Shown here in pieces: positions 5,528-8,529 of a stretch of DNA of 8,529 bases. The position numbers and the translations under genes were made by a program. Source of the DNA: Betaproteobacteria bacterium (GTDB lineage: Bacteria; Pseudomonadota; Gammaproteobacteria; Burkholderiales; SG8-41); assembly GCA_029883965.1 (NCBI GenBank), contig JAOUIN010000093.1, positions 1 to 8,529 on the forward strand. The letters are read 5' to 3'. The first letter of the stretch is position 1. The number at the start of each line of letters is the position of its first letter. The notes below the pieces were generated by a model. It made no database searches and was not told the DNA's origin. It saw only the letters and a program-made list of their open reading frames with translations.

Positions 5528-6823
5528 ATGCCGAAAAAAAATGAAATGGGCCTGACCACGAAAATCATGATCGGGATGGGGGCGGGCCTGATTCTCGGAA
5601 TTCTGACCAACCTGTTCCTGGCCGACGTCGCGTTCGTGCAGAAGTACATTGTCGACGGCTTCCTGAAGGTAATCGGTTCGATTTTTGTGGCGTCGCTGAA
5701 AATGATGGTGGTGCCGCTCGTCTTCGTGTCACTCGTTGGCGGGGTGACGGCCATGGGCAATGTAAAAAAACTCGGTCGCATCGGCCTGAAGGCGCTTGTC
5801 CTCTATATTGCGACGACTACCATCGCCATAACGATCGCCCTGACCCTGGCTGTTGTCGTGTCCCCGGGCGAGGGCATGAAGCTCGACTCGAAGAGTGCGG
5901 CGTTCACCGCCAAGGAGGCGCCGCCGCTGGGCGACGTCATCATCAACATGGTGCCGAGCAACCCGGTACAGGCGATGGCGCAGGGCGAAATGCTGCAGGT
6001 GATTGTGTTTGCATTGCTGTTCGGCATCGCCATCACGCTGGCGGGCGAGCGCGGCAAGCACGTGCTCAATTTCTTCAACGATCTCGATTCTGTGATCATG
6101 AAGATGGTGGATATCGTGATGGCGCTGGCACCGATCGGCGTGTTCGCCCTCATAGCACGCACATTTGCCGGACAGGGCATCGACCTGATCAAGCCGCTGA
6201 TGGGCTACTTCCTCGTGGTGGTGGGTGCCATGGCGATTCATCTCACCGGGACGCTCTCCGTGCTGATAAAAGTTCTTGCCGGCCTCAACCCGGTGCGCTT
6301 TTTCATGAAGATGCGCTCGGTAATGCTGTTTGCATTCAGCACGGCCAGCAGCAATGCCACCATCCCGGTCAACCTGAAGACGGCCGAGGAAAAGCTCGGC
6401 GTCGACAACTCGGTGGCGTCGTTCACCATTCCGCTGGGCGCGACGATCAACATGGACGGCACTGCAATCATGCAGGGCGTGGCGACGGTGTTCATCGCCA
6501 ACGTCTACGCGGTCAACTTGTCCCTGAGCGATTACCTGACCGTCATCATGACGGCGACGCTGGCTTCGATCGGCACCGCCGGGGTGCCGGGCGTGGGTCT
6601 GATCATGCTTGCGATGGTGCTGGGCCAGGTCGGCCTGCCGGTCGAGGGCATTGCGCTCATCATTGGCGTCGACCGCCTGCTCGACATGATGCGCACCGCG
6701 GTCAACGTAACCGGGGACGCGGCAGTCACCTGCGTCATTGCGAAATCGGAAGGTTCGCTGAAAAGGGACGTGTTCGACAGCGACGCCGAAGACGGGGTGA
6801 AACTTAATGCGCTGGTGAAGTAG
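5528..6823 (+). CDS. Sodium:dicarboxylate/amino-acid symporter (DAACS family)
   Basis: This 431-aa inner-membrane transporter belongs to the GltP/DctA/GltPh family, which imports glutamate, aspartate or C4-dicarboxylates with sodium or protons as homotrimers. The signatures are in order: the first re-entrant hairpin with FSTASSNATIPVN (SSNAT at 274-278), the TM7 motif NMDGT (308-312), the second hairpin with SIGTAGVPG (347-355), and TM8 with DRLLDMMRTAVNVTGD (382-397). By alignment to GltPh with an offset of eight, Asp386, Arg389, Asn393 and Asp397 match the substrate and cation residues Asp394, Arg397, Asn401 and Asp405. Arg389 indicates an acidic substrate. The serine-rich hairpin reads SSN rather than SSS, so whether amino acids or dicarboxylates are preferred is open. 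Length is normal. It starts at ATG 5528 with a good ribosome binding site and ends 19 bases from the convergent SulP gene. Confidence 0.94.
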   Translation: MPKKNEMGLTTKIMIGMGAGLILGILTNLFLADVAFVQKYIVDGFLKVIGSIFVASLKMMVVPLVFVSLVGGVTAMGNVKKLGRIGLKALVLYIATTTIAITIALTLAVVVSPGEGMKLDSKSAAFTAKEAPPLGDVIINMVPSNPVQAMAQGEMLQVIVFALLFGIAITLAGERGKHVLNFFNDLDSVIMKMVDIVMALAPIGVFALIARTFAGQGIDLIKPLMGYFLVVVGAMAIHLTGTLSVLIKVLAGLNPVRFFMKMRSVMLFAFSTASSNATIPVNLKTAEEKLGVDNSVASFTIPLGATINMDGTAIMQGVATVFIANVYAVNLSLSDYLTVIMTATLASIGTAGVPGVGLIMLAMVLGQVGLPVEGIALIIGVDRLLDMMRTAVNVTGDAAVTCVIAKSEGSLKRDVFDSDAEDGVKLNALVK

Positions 6824-6834
6824 GGCCTGAATAA

Positions 6835-6847
6835 AGTGAATTTCACT
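6835..6847. repeat. Short inverted repeat in the 19-base convergent gap
   Basis: AGTGAA-T-TTCACT is a perfect six-base inverted repeat around one central base. It lies between the symporter and SulP stop codons and covers the SulP stop. As RNA it forms only a short AT-rich hairpin with no T-run, so a terminator role on either strand is doubtful. Confidence 0.3.
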
Positions 6848-8529
6848 CGGGGGAAGTTGCCGCCTGGTTCTGTTTCGCCTTGAAAGCCTGTAGCGCTTTG
6901 CGGAGGGTGCTGAACCGGCGGATCGGCAGCCGTTCGGCCTCGCTGATTCCTTTGAGCTGAGACAGCTCAAGCATCTCGCCAACGCGACCTGCAGTCACCA
7001 GTTCGATGCCGCGGGTCTTCAATTCCGCAAGCAGCTCACGTGCTGTTTGCATGCCGGTAATGTCGGTATACGGCATCGGCAGCATGTCGATCACGAACCA
7101 CTTTACTCCGGGGCCGGCGCGATCAAGCGCTTCAAACACAGAACGCTTGAAGTATGGGGCATTGAAAAAGACCAGTGGTCCGTTGAATCGAAACAACACC
7201 AGACCAGGCGGGACTTGTGCATCGGGATGGCGTGTGAGTGAATGGAAGCCTGGATGCCCAGGAACCTCGCCCAGTACTTCGGCTAACGGGCGCGCGGCAA
7301 TCTGGACGAAGCGCAAGACTGCGAGCACCACTGCCAGCACGATTGCCTGGATCGCGCCCACCCAGACGACGCCGAGTGTGACGATGATCGAGAGGCCAAA
7401 CTCGTGACGGTCCAGCCGCCAGAATTCACGTAATGCTGGCAAGTTCATCAAGCCGAACGATGCCTGCATCAGGACAGCGCCGAGCGCAGCGACAGGCACG
7501 TAGGCGAGGTGCTCGGTCAGGAACATCAATACCAGTGTGACCGTCGCCGCTGCCACGAGCCCGGTCACCTGTGTGCGGCCGCCCGAAGCGTCCGCCATCG
7601 CGGTGCGTGAATCTGCGCCACTGATCGCGAAGCCCTGTGAGACGGCTGAGGCCATGTTTGCCACACCTAGTGCGCAAAATTCACGGTCAGCATCGATGTC
7701 ATAGCCGTTTTTCGAAGCGAAGCTGCGTGCAGTCAGCATCATGCTGGAGAAACTGACCAGCGCGATGCCTGCGGCGGCGCCGACGATGTCTTTGAGCAGT
7801 TCGGGTGGAAATGAGGGTAAGTGCAGAGCAGGCAGTCCGGCCGGCACCTTCCCCACCACCTTGACACCATAGGCGTCAAGCCCGAAGAGGGCGACTGCAA
7901 TCCCGGCGAATACGATTGCGACCAGTGCGGCTGGTATTTTCGGTAGCCATCGCGGGGCGATTGCCATGATCGCAAACGCGCTCAGCCCGACGAGCAGCGT
8001 GGGCCAGTGCGTACTGCCGATGCTGCGCGCAAGTTCGATCGCAGTGGGTACTATACCGACCGCGTCGATATTGAAACCCACGATCTTGCCGATCTGACCC
8101 AGCAGTATGTGGATGGAGATGCCGTTGAGAAATCCGACCAGAATCGGGCGGGACAAAAAATCCGCCAGCGCGCCAAGGCGCAGGAAACTTGCGCCTATGC
8201 AGAACAACCCCGCTAGAAACGCAAGAGCCATCGACAGAGACAGGTAGAGCTGATCATTGCCCATGGCCAGCGGCGCCACTGCGGCGGCGACGAGTGCGCA
8301 CGTCGCAGCGTCCGGCCCAACCACCAGTTGCCGCGAGGTGCCGAACAGCGCGTAGGCGACGAGCGGCAGGATGCTTGCATACAGGCCAACGGCTGGATTG
8401 AATCCAGCGAGCTGTGCATAGGCAACCCCGACGGGCAATGCGACAGCCGCCACCGAGACGCCGGCGCGGATATCATGCGGCAGGTCGCCGCTGCGATAAT
8501 TCATTAGCGTCGCAAGGCCGGGTGCGATC
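6843..8529 (-). CDS. SulP-family anion transporter with STAS domain, 5' end outside window
   Basis: The visible part belongs to the SulP (SLC26-like) family of inner-membrane transporters for sulfate, bicarbonate or other anions. Counting from the internal Met at 8504, the first helix has LPVGVAYAQLAG (23-34), followed by GLYAS, GTSRQLVVGPDAA (55-67), LSRPILVGFLNG (117-128), VGKVPAGLP (217-225) and SRTA (299-302). A cytoplasmic STAS domain occupies about 434-535, with DITG (481-484) in place of the common DSTG. The Met at 8504 is unlikely to be the start: no ribosome binding site precedes it, and the frame stays open to the window edge with eight more codons (IAPGLATL) that match the usual SulP N-terminus (PGL-x-x-L-x-x-Y-R). 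The gene is therefore cut by the window, probably by only a few dozen codons or fewer. The anion cannot be told from sequence. Confidence 0.93.
   Translation of the reverse strand, partial: IAPGLATLMNYRSGDLPHDIRAGVSVAAVALPVGVAYAQLAGFNPAVGLYASILPLVAYALFGTSRQLVVGPDAATCALVAAAVAPLAMGNDQLYLSLSMALAFLAGLFCIGASFLRLGALADFLSRPILVGFLNGISIHILLGQIGKIVGFNIDAVGIVPTAIELARSIGSTHWPTLLVGLSAFAIMAIAPRWLPKIPAALVAIVFAGIAVALFGLDAYGVKVVGKVPAGLPALHLPSFPPELLKDIVGAAAGIALVSFSSMMLTARSFASKNGYDIDADREFCALGVANMASAVSQGFAISGADSRTAMADASGGRTQVTGLVAAATVTLVLMFLTEHLAYVPVAALGAVLMQASFGLMNLPALREFWRLDRHEFGLSIIVTLGVVWVGAIQAIVLAVVLAVLRFVQIAARPLAEVLGEVPGHPGFHSLTRHPDAQVPPGLVLFRFNGPLVFFNAPYFKRSVFEALDRAGPGVKWFVIDMLPMPYTDITGMQTARELLAELKTRGIELVTAGRVGEMLELSQLKGISEAERLPIRRFSTLRKALQAFKAKQNQAATSPE

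Noticed and set aside
5729..6982. Long minus-strand open frame (417 aa) opposite the symporter
   Set aside because: Its His/Arg-rich composition is typical of an antisense shadow, and the plus strand encodes an unambiguous transporter.
1..8529. A multi-gene defence or biosynthetic system
   Set aside because: Only one nuclease-like gene is present and it is broken; its neighbours are unrelated metabolic and transport genes in alternating orientation.

Overview
The window looks like a stretch of ordinary chromosome from a GC-rich gammaproteobacterium. The best evidence is a glutamate-cysteine ligase of the long gammaproteobacterial GshA type (522 aa), together with Shine-Dalgarno-led genes and GC-rich codon third positions. 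I cannot name a genus. I see no insertion sequence, phage gene, CRISPR array, rRNA or convincing tRNA.

Layout. Positions 1-1135 hold no gene I can defend. They contain one plausible small ORF (285-497), a run of four stem-loops (656-753), two terminator-like hairpins ending in the same GACCGGCTTTAA string, and a small duplicated motif. Next come a zinc-dependent cinnamyl-alcohol-dehydrogenase-type NAD(P) oxidoreductase (1136-2155, minus) and, divergent from it, a membrane-anchored Mrr-type nuclease gene broken by a frameshifting deletion (2340-2877, plus). Then follow gshA, starting at TTG (3014-4582, plus), a tandem ChrR-like double-cupin protein (4613-5293, minus), a sodium:dicarboxylate/amino-acid symporter (5528-6823, plus), and a SulP anion transporter with a STAS domain (6843 to the window edge, minus), whose start lies beyond the window.

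How the genes relate. Orientations alternate gene by gene, so most genes appear to be single transcription units. The one adjacent same-strand pair (nuclease remnant and gshA) is separated by 136 bases, with a candidate promoter in front of gshA. Two convergent pairs (gshA/cupin, symporter/SulP) end only 30 and 19 bases apart. There is no sign of a shared pathway beyond generic housekeeping and transport: glutathione synthesis, aldehyde/alcohol redox, organic-acid or amino-acid uptake, and inorganic anion uptake.

I did not find a clear, previously undescribed system. The observations most worth following are the nuclease pseudogene, whose break can be explained by one 17-base deletion between short repeats that also removes the catalytic lysine, and the orphan stem-loop cluster at 656-753, which carries a GGGACGCAAGGCC string resembling half of the c-di-GMP-I riboswitch core.
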